Notes under the pieces: generated by a model
Seen by the model: only the letters and a program-made list of their open reading frames with translations
Told to the model about the DNA's origin: nothing
Database searches by the model: none
In this document: positions 26,062 to 35,162 of the stretch, one piece after another
Layout of the letters: every line of letters begins with the position of its first letter
How positions within the stretch are numbered: position 1 is the stretch's first letter
Made by a program: the position numbers and the translations under genes
Assembly (NCBI GenBank): GCA_937949945.1
Contig: CALFEQ010000075.1
Location: 11,463 to 75,462 of the forward strand
DNA: 64,000 nt
Direction: 5' to 3'
Origin: an uncultured Myxococcales bacterium
Lineage (GTDB): Bacteria > Myxococcota_A > Polyangia > Polyangiales > Polyangiaceae

Positions 26062-27164
26062 GGCGACACCTCGACGGGGTCGATGTCCGCTTGCAGGAGG
26101 AGCGCCTCGACCTGACGGGCGCGGCGCGCGTACGTGTGCTCGGCGAGGACCCGCTGGCGCGCCGCTTCACCGATCTCGAAGGCTCGCGTCGCGGAGAGGT
26201 CGCGCACCCAGCGCGCCACGTCCTCGCCGCTCTGCGCGACGAGCACCTCGCGGCCCGGCTCGAGGAACAGCTCGATCCCCTCCCACGCGTCGGTGATGAT
26301 GCACGCGCCGGCGCCCGCCGCCTCGAAGACGCGCGTCGCGGGGGAGTAGCCGTACGCCGCCATGCTGTCGCGCGCGACGTTGAGCACGGCGCGCGCGCTC
26401 GCGTTGAGGACGTTGTGGTCGGCGGTGTAGACGTGGCCGATCGCCTTCACGTTGCGCGGGAGAGCGTCCTGGTCCCAGCCGTTGCCGCCGAGCAGGAACG
26501 TGCGGTCCGGGAGCGCGCGCGCGGGGCGGAGGAAGAACTCCTCCACCCGTGCCTCGCGATCCGGCAGGCGGTTGGCGAGCAGCGTCAGATCGGACGCCCA
26601 ACGCTCCGAGGGCTCGACGGGGTGATGCGTGTCGGGATCGAGCGCGTTGTAGACGGGCGCGCAGAGCCTCGCGCCGAAGCTCTCGTAGCCGCGCACGACG
26701 GGCGGTCCGCCGCCGTAGGTGAGGATGACGTCGTATCGAGGGACGAGCGCGCGGAACGGATCGCCCGGGTTGTGCCGCATCCGGTCGAGCGTGGCCGGCG
26801 CATCGACGTCCCAGAACACGGCGAGCGAGCCGGGCCTCCGCGTCGCGACGACCTCGCGCTCGAGGAGCGGATCCCAGACGCCGACGCCGCTCGCCTTCAC
26901 GACGACGTCGGCGCGCCGCGCGCGCTCGAGCACGCGGTAGACCGCGTCCTCGCTGGTCCCCGAGTAGACGACGACCTCGGCCCACGGTGGGTCGTCGATG
27001 TCCCGGTGCTTCTGCCGGTCGTAGGCGTCCGGCTCGTAGAAGGTGATGCGGTGACCGCGGGCCGCGAGCGCGCGGATGATCCCGCGGTAGTACGTCGCCG
27101 CTCCGTTCCAGTAGGCCGAGACGAGGCTCGAGCCGAAGAAGGCGATGTCGAGACGTTTCCTCAT
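26058..27164 (-). CDS. CgeB-like glycosyltransferase 3
   Basis: 368 residues from ATG 27164. Family markers are FFGSSLVSAYWNGAATYYR, FWDVDAPATLDRM, LTYGGGPPVVRGY and RVFEAAGAGACIITDAWEG. It is more distant from copies 1 and 2 than they are from each other. ATGA overlaps link it to both neighbours. Confidence 0.85.
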   Translation of the reverse strand: MRKRLDIAFFGSSLVSAYWNGAATYYRGIIRALAARGHRITFYEPDAYDRQKHRDIDDPPWAEVVVYSGTSEDAVYRVLERARRADVVVKASGVGVWDPLLEREVVATRRPGSLAVFWDVDAPATLDRMRHNPGDPFRALVPRYDVILTYGGGPPVVRGYESFGARLCAPVYNALDPDTHHPVEPSERWASDLTLLANRLPDREARVEEFFLRPARALPDRTFLLGGNGWDQDALPRNVKAIGHVYTADHNVLNASARAVLNVARDSMAAYGYSPATRVFEAAGAGACIITDAWEGIELFLEPGREVLVAQSGEDVARWVRDLSATRAFEIGEAARQRVLAEHTYARRARQVEALLLQADIDPVEVSP

Positions 27165-28312
27165 GTGCGCGATCCCTCCGCTCCGCTCCCACGCCTGCCG
27201 CGCGGCCTGTCGGGCTCGCGCACGCCGAGCTCCTCCGCGATCGCGCACAGCTCCTCGACGCGATGCGCGCACGTGTGGCGCCGGAGGATCGTCTCGCGGC
27301 CGTGCCGCGCGAGCGCGCGTCGCGCCTCTCCGTCGCCGAGCAACGTGCGCATGTGGGCCCGCATCTCGGCGCCGTTGCGGGCCACGAGGAAGTCCTCTCC
27401 GACGGAGAAGAGCCCCTCGTCGTCGTGGAAGGGGCCCGTGATGAGCGGCACGCCGCACGCGAGGGCCTCGAACACGCGGATGGTCGGGATGCCCCGTAGC
27501 CGCGACACGTACGGGCGTCGCGGGACGTGCACCGTCATCGTGTATTGTGCAAATATGTCCGGTACGCGGAAGTTCGGGATCCATCCGCCGAACTCGATGC
27601 CTCGCCTCGCGAGCTCCGCGAGGGCGTGGTCCGGGTACCGGACGCCGAAGATCTTCGCGATGAGCCCGAGGTCGCTCACCGGATCGAGCAGGAGCTCACG
27701 GAGCTCGGCGGACCGCTCCTCGTCTCCCCAGTTCCCGACCCAGACGACGTCGCCGCGTCGCGGGATCTCGAGGGACGGCGGGCGGAAGACGCGCACGTCG
27801 GCCGCCTCGTGCCAGACCCAGGTCCGCCGCGACCAGCCGAGGCGCTCGTAGACCTCTTTCACCGCGGCGCCGAAGGCGAGCACGCCGTCGTAGCCGGAGA
27901 GGTCGTATGCGCTCATCGCGCGCGGATCGGTGACGGACCGGTGGTGCGTGTCGTGGAAGAGCAGTCGGAAGCTGCCGCCGCGGGCGCGGCGCGCGCCGAT
28001 GCGGCCGACGAGGTCGGGATCGCTCCACTCGTGGACGAGGACGAGGTCGGCGCCGTCGAGCGCCTCGTCGAGATCGAGCGAGTCCTTGTCGTAGCGTCGC
28101 GGCCGGACGGCCGGGTAGACCTTCGTGGCCAGCTCGAGCGCGGCAGGACCGTGATCGCGGACGAGGTTCGTCACGCTCCACGCGTCGCGCGGCTCGTACA
28201 CGGTCACGCGGTGACCGAGCGCGACGAGCTCGGTGACGACCCCACGGAGGAAGTGCGCGTTGCCGTGGTTCCAGTCCGAGAGCAGCGAGTGACAGAAGAG
28301 GACTACGCGCAT
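27161..28312 (-). CDS. CgeB-like glycosyltransferase 4
   Basis: 383 residues. It opens RVVLFCHSLLSDWNHGNAHF, the same surface as the other CgeB-like enzymes in altered form, and carries VVWVGNWGDEERSAEL and RVFEALACGVPLITGPF in the donor lobe. The last 20 residues are Arg/Gly-rich. It overlaps the GT4 gene by 10 bp and the next gene by 4 bp. Confidence 0.85.
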   Translation of the reverse strand: MRVVLFCHSLLSDWNHGNAHFLRGVVTELVALGHRVTVYEPRDAWSVTNLVRDHGPAALELATKVYPAVRPRRYDKDSLDLDEALDGADLVLVHEWSDPDLVGRIGARRARGGSFRLLFHDTHHRSVTDPRAMSAYDLSGYDGVLAFGAAVKEVYERLGWSRRTWVWHEAADVRVFRPPSLEIPRRGDVVWVGNWGDEERSAELRELLLDPVSDLGLIAKIFGVRYPDHALAELARRGIEFGGWIPNFRVPDIFAQYTMTVHVPRRPYVSRLRGIPTIRVFEALACGVPLITGPFHDDEGLFSVGEDFLVARNGAEMRAHMRTLLGDGEARRALARHGRETILRRHTCAHRVEELCAIAEELGVREPDRPRGRRGSGAEGSRT

Positions 28313-29385
28313 GCTCGCCTCCTGCTCCAGGCGGTCCGGTACGCGTCGAGGATGCCGGCGGCCATCCTCGACGCGGTGTAGAGAGCGGCGCGCTCACGTG
28401 CGCGCCGCGAGAGCTCGGCCCTCCGCTCCGGCGAACGCACCAAGGCCGTGATCGCCTCGGCGATGTCGAACTCGTCGGTGGGGTCGACGTAGACGGCGGC
28501 GTCGCCCCAGATCTCGCGCTGGCTCGGGATGTCTCCGAGCACGAGCGCCGCGCCGCGCTGCGCCGCCTCGAGCGCCGAGAGGCCGAACGGCTCGTAGAGC
28601 GCGGGGAGCGCGAAGATCGCCGCGCGCTCCATCACGGCGTCGAGCTCGTCGCGTCCGAGCCAACCGAGCGACTCGACGCCTGCGTGAGCGTGCGAGTCCC
28701 AGCCCGCCACCTTCACGGGCCAAGGGACGTGGGCCGCGGCGCGCGCGAGGGTCTCGATGTTCTTCGCGCGGTCCCAGACGCGGCCGCACGAGAGGACGAA
28801 CGGCTCCTTCTCTCGCTCGACGCCCGCACCGGTCGGAGGCGGCGCCCCGTTGTGGACGACGGTGACGTCGCGGATCGGCCCATAGTGGCGCTCGAGGCAC
28901 GTACGCATCGAGCGGGAGACGGCGACGACGGCATCGGCGCCCTGCAGGCCCGCGCGAACGATACGTCGATACGGCTCGTAGCGCGCCGGCGCGTCCTCGC
29001 GCAGGACGGCGCGCCACCAGGAGAGGACGCACGAGTGCGCCACGACGAGGACCGGCGCCTGGAAGTCGAGCACGCCGTGCGCGTACCCGTTGAGGTGAAC
29101 GACGTCCGGACGGAGGTCGCGCTCGAGCGCGAGGAGCCACTTGCCCGCTTCCTCGACCTCGTCCCACGGATCGTCCATCCACTCGAGCGCGAAGTCGCCC
29201 TCGTGCAGAACGAGCCCCGGGACGGCGAGCGCACGCGCGCGCTGAGCGTGGCGTGCGGGCGGCCCCATCGTCGCCACGTGGACGGTGATCCCTGCCTTCG
29301 CGAGCTCGGACGCGAGCGTCACGACGTACGTGAAGACGCCGCCGACCGTGTCGGCCGTCATGAGGACGGTCCGGAGCTCAGGCAT
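28303..29385 (-). CDS. GT4-family glycosyltransferase
   Basis: 360 residues, GT-B fold. DTVGGVFTYVVTLASELAKAG at the N-terminus, VHLNGYAHGVLDF, the nucleotide lobe start FVLSCGRVWDRAKN and the E-x7-E type motif in ALYEPFGLSALEAAQRG place it in GT4, retaining transferases using NDP-sugars. It is the only ordinary GT4 in the operon. It may start or extend the chain that the CgeB-like enzymes decorate. Confidence 0.88.
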   Translation of the reverse strand: MPELRTVLMTADTVGGVFTYVVTLASELAKAGITVHVATMGPPARHAQRARALAVPGLVLHEGDFALEWMDDPWDEVEEAGKWLLALERDLRPDVVHLNGYAHGVLDFQAPVLVVAHSCVLSWWRAVLREDAPARYEPYRRIVRAGLQGADAVVAVSRSMRTCLERHYGPIRDVTVVHNGAPPPTGAGVEREKEPFVLSCGRVWDRAKNIETLARAAAHVPWPVKVAGWDSHAHAGVESLGWLGRDELDAVMERAAIFALPALYEPFGLSALEAAQRGAALVLGDIPSQREIWGDAAVYVDPTDEFDIAEAITALVRSPERRAELSRRARERAALYTASRMAAGILDAYRTAWSRRRACA

Positions 29386-30727
29386 GGCCCCTCTCCAGCT
29401 CGGGGAGGGGCCTGGGCGAAGAGTCCTGGATGTCGCTGAACGACTCGAACTGCGCGAGGTAGTGGGCGTGCGCGCGCTCCCACGCGAAGTCGTCGCAGGC
29501 GCCGAATCGGAGCGTGTACTCGGGCGACCCGGGGTAGGGGAAGAGCGGTACGGGATCGTTCGCCCAGACGCCGTGGTTGCGGAGGTGATCGCGCCAGGCC
29601 GCCACGTCGTTCGGGTCGTCGGCGGCGGAGTCGATGAGGTTCGCCTGGACGAACGGGACGTACTTCTTTGCGACGATGAACAGCTCGGTGAGCTGCTCGG
29701 TGCTCAGCTTGCACTTCTTCGCCAGCAGCGAGCGGCCTCGCTCCGTGATGCTCTCCATCCCGCCCTCGATCGACACGCATCCGGCACGACCGAGGAGCTC
29801 GAGCGACGAAGGCGTCCAGTTGTCGATGCGGAGCTGGACGCCGAAGAGGACGTCTCGCTCGCAGAGCGCCTCGAGGAGATCCTTGTCCGGGAGGAAGATC
29901 TCGTCGATGAAGTAGACGTAGCGAACACCGTTCGCGATGAGGCCGTCGAGCTCGTCCAGGGTCGTCTCGAGCGGCCGCTTGCGGAAGCCGTCGCGGAAGT
30001 TGTCCTTCGCGCAGAAGGTGCAGTGGTACGGGCAGCCGCGCGAGGCCTCGATCTCGGCGGCGGGCCCCTCCGGCGTGGTCTCGAACCTGTGGTGGTGATG
30101 GAGATGACGCGCGATCGCGGCCTGCGGCCAGCGCAGCGCCGGCAACGTCTTCATGTCCGTGGCGTTCTTCTCGCCGCAGCCGACGACCCGCCCGCCGTCG
30201 AGCCGCGCCGTGGAGGGCACCTCCGACCAGCGCTCGCGCGGCGTGCTCGCGAGCCGGCGCAGGACGTCCTCGCACTCGCCGACGACGGCGACGTCGACGA
30301 GCAGCTTCTTGAGGACCGCGCCCGGCGTCGTCGAGGCGTGCGGGCCGACGGCGATCGTGACGCCCGCGACGCTCCGAATCGCCGACATCGTCTGCATCGG
30401 GACGCGCAGCTCCGGCGGGGGGCACCGCCAGAAGAGGTAGCTCGGCGCGGTCGTGATCGCCGTCAACTCGGGCCGGAAGGTGGCGAGCGCGGCGCGGATC
30501 GCCGCGTCGTCGAAGCCGCCCGTCGCCCCGCCTCCGGGCCGCCCGAGCGCAGGAGCGCCCGTCCTCCACACGAAGCCGAGCTGCGCATCGACGAGCAGCA
30601 CGTCGTGGCCGTCCTCTTCGAGGAGGGCCTTCGCGTAGCCGAATTCGAGCGGCAGGTGCGGCTCACGGCACCCGAAGTAGATGCTCCCGTGGAACGTCCA
30701 GGGCGGATTGACGAGCGCGACCTTCAT
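29378..30727 (-). CDS. B12-binding-type radical SAM enzyme
   Basis: 449 residues. An N-terminal Rossmann-like cobalamin-type domain (VALVNPPWTFHG to DVLLVDAQLGF, without the DxHxxG histidine motif) is followed by a radical SAM barrel with cysteines C232, C236 and C239 in SRGCPYHCTFCAKDNF. Such enzymes methylate unactivated carbons or rearrange rings. Its place after the two epimerases suggests a carbon-level change to a sugar, acceptor or intermediate. It overlaps the GT4 gene by 8 bp. Confidence 0.85.
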   Translation of the reverse strand: MKVALVNPPWTFHGSIYFGCREPHLPLEFGYAKALLEEDGHDVLLVDAQLGFVWRTGAPALGRPGGGATGGFDDAAIRAALATFRPELTAITTAPSYLFWRCPPPELRVPMQTMSAIRSVAGVTIAVGPHASTTPGAVLKKLLVDVAVVGECEDVLRRLASTPRERWSEVPSTARLDGGRVVGCGEKNATDMKTLPALRWPQAAIARHLHHHHRFETTPEGPAAEIEASRGCPYHCTFCAKDNFRDGFRKRPLETTLDELDGLIANGVRYVYFIDEIFLPDKDLLEALCERDVLFGVQLRIDNWTPSSLELLGRAGCVSIEGGMESITERGRSLLAKKCKLSTEQLTELFIVAKKYVPFVQANLIDSAADDPNDVAAWRDHLRNHGVWANDPVPLFPYPGSPEYTLRFGACDDFAWERAHAHYLAQFESFSDIQDSSPRPLPELERGHA

Positions 30728-30734
30728 GGAGCCC

Positions 30735-31793
30735 TCACGTCGCCGACGCCTCGGCCGGAGCGGCCTTCCGAGGCCGGTTCTCCGGCTGGCGACCGAGCCA
30801 CTCGGCGAGGCGACTCATCCCCTCGGCCTTCGGCGTGCGCGGCACCCAACCGGTCGCCTGCGTGAACGCCCGGGTGTCGCTCACGTACCAGCGCTGATCG
30901 GCGCGGCGCCAATCGGCGTACGACAAACGCAGCTCCCTGCGCGCGTGGCGCGCGACGTCCTCGGACAGCTCGAGGAGGCTCACGGCGTTGTCCGGGCCGC
31001 CGCCGATGTTGAACGCGCGCCCGGCGAGCTTCTCGATCCCGGCGCGGGCCCTCTCGATCGCGTCGACGAGGTCGTCGACGTAGAGTATGTCGCGGACCTG
31101 CTTGCCGTCGCCGTAGATCGTGATGGGCTCGCCGCGCATCGCTCGGATGAGGAAGTGCGCGACCCAGCCCTGGTCCTCGTTGCCGAACTGGCGAGGACCG
31201 TAGATGCAGGACATCCGCAAGACGACCGTACGGAGCCCGTACGTGCGCGCCCAGTCGAGGACGTACTGATCGGCGGTCCCTTTGCTGCATCCGTACGGGC
31301 TGTGGAACGAGAGCGGCCGCGACTCGGAGAGGCCGGACTCTGCGATCGTGCGGTCGGCAGGGACCCAGCGCGAGCCTTCGAGCTTCAGGTCGAGATCCTC
31401 GAGCGCGCCGTAGACCTTGTTCGTCGACGTGAAGACGAGGCTCGGCGGCTTCGGCATCGCGCGCATGGCCTCGAGGAGCTGGAGCGTGCCGGTGGCGTTG
31501 ACCTCGAAGTCGGCGATCGGATCGTCGATGCTCGTCGTCACCGCGACCTGGGCGGCGAAGTGATGGACGTGGTCGACGCCCTTCAGCGCTCCGCGCACCG
31601 CCTCGCGGTGCCGTATGTCGGCGACGATGAGCTCGAGCTTGCCGGGGTGGCTCTCCTCGAGCCATCGGATGTTCTTCTCGACGCCGGGGCGCGCGAGGTT
31701 GTCGAGTACTCGGACCTTCTCGCCGGCGGCGAGGAGGCGGTGGACGACGTTCGCGCCGATGAACCCGGCGCCTCCGGTGACGAGGACGGTCAT
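30735..31793 (-). CDS. NAD-dependent sugar epimerase, CDP-paratose-2-epimerase-like
   Basis: 352 residues, extended SDR. GGAGFIGANVV binds NAD; STNKVYG and SPYGCSKGTADQYV (YxxxK) form the active site. The STNKVYG variant and RMSCIYGPRQFGNEDQGW are typical of the CDP-paratose/CDP-tyvelose 2-epimerase group, so C2 epimerisation is a reasonable guess, but no other paratose genes are present. The stop precedes the radical SAM gene by 7 bp. Confidence 0.8.
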   Translation of the reverse strand: MTVLVTGGAGFIGANVVHRLLAAGEKVRVLDNLARPGVEKNIRWLEESHPGKLELIVADIRHREAVRGALKGVDHVHHFAAQVAVTTSIDDPIADFEVNATGTLQLLEAMRAMPKPPSLVFTSTNKVYGALEDLDLKLEGSRWVPADRTIAESGLSESRPLSFHSPYGCSKGTADQYVLDWARTYGLRTVVLRMSCIYGPRQFGNEDQGWVAHFLIRAMRGEPITIYGDGKQVRDILYVDDLVDAIERARAGIEKLAGRAFNIGGGPDNAVSLLELSEDVARHARRELRLSYADWRRADQRWYVSDTRAFTQATGWVPRTPKAEGMSRLAEWLGRQPENRPRKAAPAEASAT

Positions 31794-32917
31794 AGCGTCA
31801 ACCCCCGCGCTTCGAGCTCCTCTCTCGCTCGTGCGAAGTGATCGATCGCGACCTGTCCCTCGAGCCAGCGCGCGAGCTCTTCGAGGCCCTGCTCGAAGCG
31901 GACCTCCGGGCGATACCCGAGGACGCGCTCCGCGAGCGAGACGTCGGCGAAGCAGTGGCGCACGTCGCCCATGCGGTAGCGGCCCGTCACCTCGGGGCCG
32001 AGCCGTGGCCTTCCGACGGCGAGCGCCATCTTCTCGGCGACCTCGAGGATCGTGCGAGGCTGTCCGCTGCCGATGTTGAGCACCATGCCGGCCGCGGCGT
32101 CCGACTCGAGGGCGAGGCAGCAGGCGCGGGCGACGTCATGCACGCTGACGAAGTCGCGCTGCTGATGGCCGTCCTCGAACACGAGCGGCCTGCTGCCGTT
32201 GAGCAGGCGCGCCGCGAAGATGGCGAGCACGCCCGTGTACGGGTTCGAGAGCGCCTGCCGCGTCCCGTACACGTTGAAGAAGCGGAGCGCGACCGTCGGG
32301 ATGTCGTACGCGCGTCCGACGAGGAGGCACATGCGCTCCTGGTCGTATTTCGAGAGCGCGTAGATCGACTCGAGCGAGACCGCCTTCGTCTCCGGCGTCG
32401 GCACGGGGACGAGGGGCCGCCCGTCGTCGCCCTTCACCTCCCACTCGCCGCGCCGGAGCTGCTCGAGCGATCGCCCGCGGGCCTCTCGCACGTTGCCCAT
32501 CGCGTCGCGGTACAGGCCTTCCCCATATACGCTCATGCTCGACGCGACGACCAGGCGCTTGACCGGCTTGGCGATGAGCCGCTCGAGAAGGACGGCCGTG
32601 CCGACGTCGTTGACCGACGTGTAGTGCTCGACGTCGTACATGCTCTGGCCGACGCCGACCGCCGCGGCGAAATGGAAGACGGCGTCGATGCCAAAGAGCG
32701 CTTGCTCCATGACCGCGGCGTTGCGCACGTCTCCGACGACGAGCTCGACCTCCTTCGCGAGGTACTCCGGCCGGCGGGGGACCTCGCCGTGCACCTGCGG
32801 GGTGAGGTCGTCGAGAGCGCGGACCCGGTAGCCGCGCGCGAGCAGGGCGTCGGCGAGATGCGAGCCGATGAAGCCTGCTCCTCCCGTGATCAGGACATTT
32901 CGGATCGAAGATGACAT
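31790..32917 (-). CDS. NAD-dependent epimerase, dTDP-rhamnose-4-epimerase-like; first operon gene
   Basis: 375 residues from ATG 32917. GGAGFIGSHLADALL, SSMSVYGEGLY and SIYALSKYDQERMC (YxxxK) are SDR active-site elements. The inserted region with VPTPETKAVSLESIY resembles dTDP-L-rhamnose 4-epimerases. It is the promoter-proximal gene of the 15-gene operon and overlaps the next gene by 4 bp. The start begins the nucleotide-binding domain; the open frame further upstream is arginine-rich read-through. Confidence 0.82.
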   Translation of the reverse strand: MSSSIRNVLITGGAGFIGSHLADALLARGYRVRALDDLTPQVHGEVPRRPEYLAKEVELVVGDVRNAAVMEQALFGIDAVFHFAAAVGVGQSMYDVEHYTSVNDVGTAVLLERLIAKPVKRLVVASSMSVYGEGLYRDAMGNVREARGRSLEQLRRGEWEVKGDDGRPLVPVPTPETKAVSLESIYALSKYDQERMCLLVGRAYDIPTVALRFFNVYGTRQALSNPYTGVLAIFAARLLNGSRPLVFEDGHQQRDFVSVHDVARACCLALESDAAAGMVLNIGSGQPRTILEVAEKMALAVGRPRLGPEVTGRYRMGDVRHCFADVSLAERVLGYRPEVRFEQGLEELARWLEGQVAIDHFARAREELEARGLTL

Positions 32918-33428
32918 GAGTCCTCGCGCGGCGGGGATGAGGGGATGGAGGCGTGGTCGGGCGCACGGCGGGCGTCCCACGCATGGGTGGGGCGCCGATG
33001 TCGTGCATCGCGTCGCAGGAGGGACGCCGGAGACGCCGCCGCCGGCCGAAGCGGCCGACGCGTGCTGCTGCATGCAGCTCGCGAGCTGCACCGAGGGCTC
33101 GGTACCTCGCCGAGCCGTACCGTCGTCGACGGCGCGCGGGCGTGTGCAGTCGGCATGCCCGGCGCCTGTGGAAAAGGAACTTACCTTCGCCAGACGAGCT
33201 TGCGTCGCGCTGTGAACGGGCGTGAAGGTCGTCGTGGCGGACAAGCTCGCCACGCTGCGTAGAGCTCTGTGCGGAGCCGCTCGCATTCCGGCCGCAAGCA
33301 GGCGCCGGATCGGCGCGAATCGTCCGCGCGGCTCCATCGTGCGATCCGCTCCGTCACGTGCCGGCGTGACGGAAGGACGGATCGGGCGCGTGCGATCGAC
33401 GCGACGGCTCGGCTAGACTGCGCCGGAG
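32918..33428. other. Intergenic region upstream of the glycan operon
   Basis: 511 bp between the operon and a divergent methyltransferase gene. It must hold the operon promoter, though no clear -35/-10 pair was found on the minus strand. Structure seen: an 18-bp perfect palindrome at 33073-33090 (TGCAGCTCG and its complement) and a stem of GGCTCGG (33096-33102) with CCGAGCC (33110-33116). These could be an operator or a leader hairpin. No credible protein is encoded. Confidence 0.5.
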
Positions 33429-34067
33429 ATGTCTCCTGCGATCCGAGGTGCGAGCGATCGCGATTATTGGGATCGCCACGCCAAGAACTACGACCGCTCG
33501 ATGCTGCTGCTCGGTGGCCCGATTCCGCGGATGGCGGCGCTGGCCGCGGATGCCGTTCGTGGCCGCGGGCGCGTGCTGGAGGTCGCCGCGGGCACGGGGC
33601 TCGTCACCACGTCGCTCGCGCGCGCCGCGCAGGAGGTCGTCGCGACCGACTACTCGCATGCCATGGTCGCGGCGCTCGAATCGCGCGTGAAGGCCGAAGG
33701 GCTCGGGAACGTCCGGTGCGAGCAGGCGGACCTGTACGAGCTCCGTTTCGAGCCTCGGTCGTTCGATGCGGTGGTGGCGACGAACGTGCTCCACCTCGTG
33801 CCGGACCTCGAGTCCGCGCTCGCGGCGCTCGTACGCGTGCTGAAGCCCGGCGGGCCCCTCGTCGTGCCGACCTACTGTCATGCCGAGACGACGCTCTCGC
33901 GCGCGGTGTCCCGGCTGCTCGGCCTCACGGGCTTCCCCGGGCGTCGTCGCTTCACGGTGGAGACGCTCCGTAGCGCGGTCGAGGCGGCGAGGGTCCAGTT
34001 GACGCGGGTGGAGACGCTGCCCGGGGTCCTCCCCATCGGGTACGTCGAGGGCACCGTTCCGCCCTGA
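33429..34067 (+). CDS. Class I SAM-dependent methyltransferase
   Basis: 212 residues. YWDRHAKNYDRSM opens the protein; motif I VLEVAAGTGLVTTSLA, ATDYSHAMV, FDAVVATNVLHLVPD and LVRVLKPGGPLVVPTY follow in order. The profile resembles small-molecule or phosphatidylethanolamine-type methyltransferases. It is divergent from the glycan operon and could share its control region, but nothing ties its substrate to that pathway. Confidence 0.85.
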   Translation: MSPAIRGASDRDYWDRHAKNYDRSMLLLGGPIPRMAALAADAVRGRGRVLEVAAGTGLVTTSLARAAQEVVATDYSHAMVAALESRVKAEGLGNVRCEQADLYELRFEPRSFDAVVATNVLHLVPDLESALAALVRVLKPGGPLVVPTYCHAETTLSRAVSRLLGLTGFPGRRRFTVETLRSAVEAARVQLTRVETLPGVLPIGYVEGTVPP

Positions 34068-34145
34068 TCACGAGCGGATGGCCGCCGCCGGGACGGCCCC
34101 GTACGATTTCGAGCAACTTCGCCCACGGGCGGCCGATAGCCGGGC

Positions 34146-35162
34146 ATGTCCGGAATCGATGCCGTGGGACGAAGCAACAGGGCCGGCAACGCGAGCGAGC
34201 TCGTCGAGGAGAAGCGCGCATCGGTGGACCCCGCCGCCGAGCGGAGGGCCGCCGAGGCCGCAGCCGAGCGCCGACGCAACGGTTGGTTCGGAGGCACGGG
34301 AGGCGAGGCGCGCTCGTCCGTTTGCGGTCGACCCGTCCTCGCCACCGGCGCCGCCGCTGCCGGGGCGGGCAAGAGCATGGAAGCCATCGCCGGCGAGGTC
34401 CTCGGCCTGCGCGCGGAGAGGCAAGCGACGACGGACCCGCTGAAGGCACGCGCGCTCGACGAGAAGATCCACGCGCTGTCGTGCCGGTGGTGCGAGCTCG
34501 CGCGAGCGCGAGGCATGAAGCCGCCGACCGACTCGTTCGATCCGTCGCGCGCGTCGGACGCCGAGCTCGCGTCCGCGCTGCTCTGGACCGAGGTCGGGAA
34601 CACCTATCCTCCGAGCGCTCTGGTCGACGGTGGCGCGCGCTTCCGGCAGGAGCTGCACCTCGCGTCGATCGTGCGATCGCCGGTCCTGCTCGACCAGGCG
34701 ATCGCGAAGGGGATGAAGAACGACCCGGCGCTCCTCGGGGCCATGTACAAGGAGCTTCGTCGGCTCGGAGACGACCGGCCTTGCCTGGCGACCGACACGC
34801 TCGAGTCGTTGGCGGCGCGTCGCGCCGAAATCCTCTGGAAGCGGAAAGCCGAAGGACTCGCCGAGCAGCAGAAGCAGAAGGTGATCGGGCTCGACGGCCG
34901 AATCGGCACCCCCGAGCAGGTGGCGGCCTACGAGCTCGAGCAAGGGCTCATCGCCGCGAACCCCGGCTCCTTCCTCGGGACCATCGGCGCCGGCATCTCC
35001 GCGGCCCTCGGCGGCAGCATCGAGGACCGGAGGAAAGCCGGCCAGGCGGGCAACGCCGCCGACGGTCTCGTCGGCTTCCTGCAGCCGCCGCTCGATCCGG
35101 AGAAGGCGCCGCCGCCGATTCACCTGAACCCGCGCCCGCGGACGGAGATCCACGCCCGATGA
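34146..35162 (+). CDS. Unrecognised 338-residue protein
   Basis: Starts at an ATG and ends in a TGA that overlaps the next ATG. The N-terminal 60 residues are Glu/Arg/Ala-rich (ERRAAEAAAERRR, possible coiled coil). A small-residue segment GGAAAA-like (ATGAAAAGAGKSMEAIAGE) is not a true P-loop. The remainder is helical with a Gly-rich patch near residue 280 (GSFLGTIGAGISAALGG). No signal peptide or family is recognised. The membrane protein downstream is its likely partner. Confidence 0.6.
   Translation: MSGIDAVGRSNRAGNASELVEEKRASVDPAAERRAAEAAAERRRNGWFGGTGGEARSSVCGRPVLATGAAAAGAGKSMEAIAGEVLGLRAERQATTDPLKARALDEKIHALSCRWCELARARGMKPPTDSFDPSRASDAELASALLWTEVGNTYPPSALVDGGARFRQELHLASIVRSPVLLDQAIAKGMKNDPALLGAMYKELRRLGDDRPCLATDTLESLAARRAEILWKRKAEGLAEQQKQKVIGLDGRIGTPEQVAAYELEQGLIAANPGSFLGTIGAGISAALGGSIEDRRKAGQAGNAADGLVGFLQPPLDPEKAPPPIHLNPRPRTEIHAR

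Noticed and set aside
33176..33182. GGAACTT as an ECF sigma -35 element
   Set aside because: No matching -10 sequence at 15-18 bp.
33222..33416. Small plus-strand frame in the region upstream of the glycan operon
   Set aside because: Arg/Ala-rich, no ribosome site, no homology pattern.
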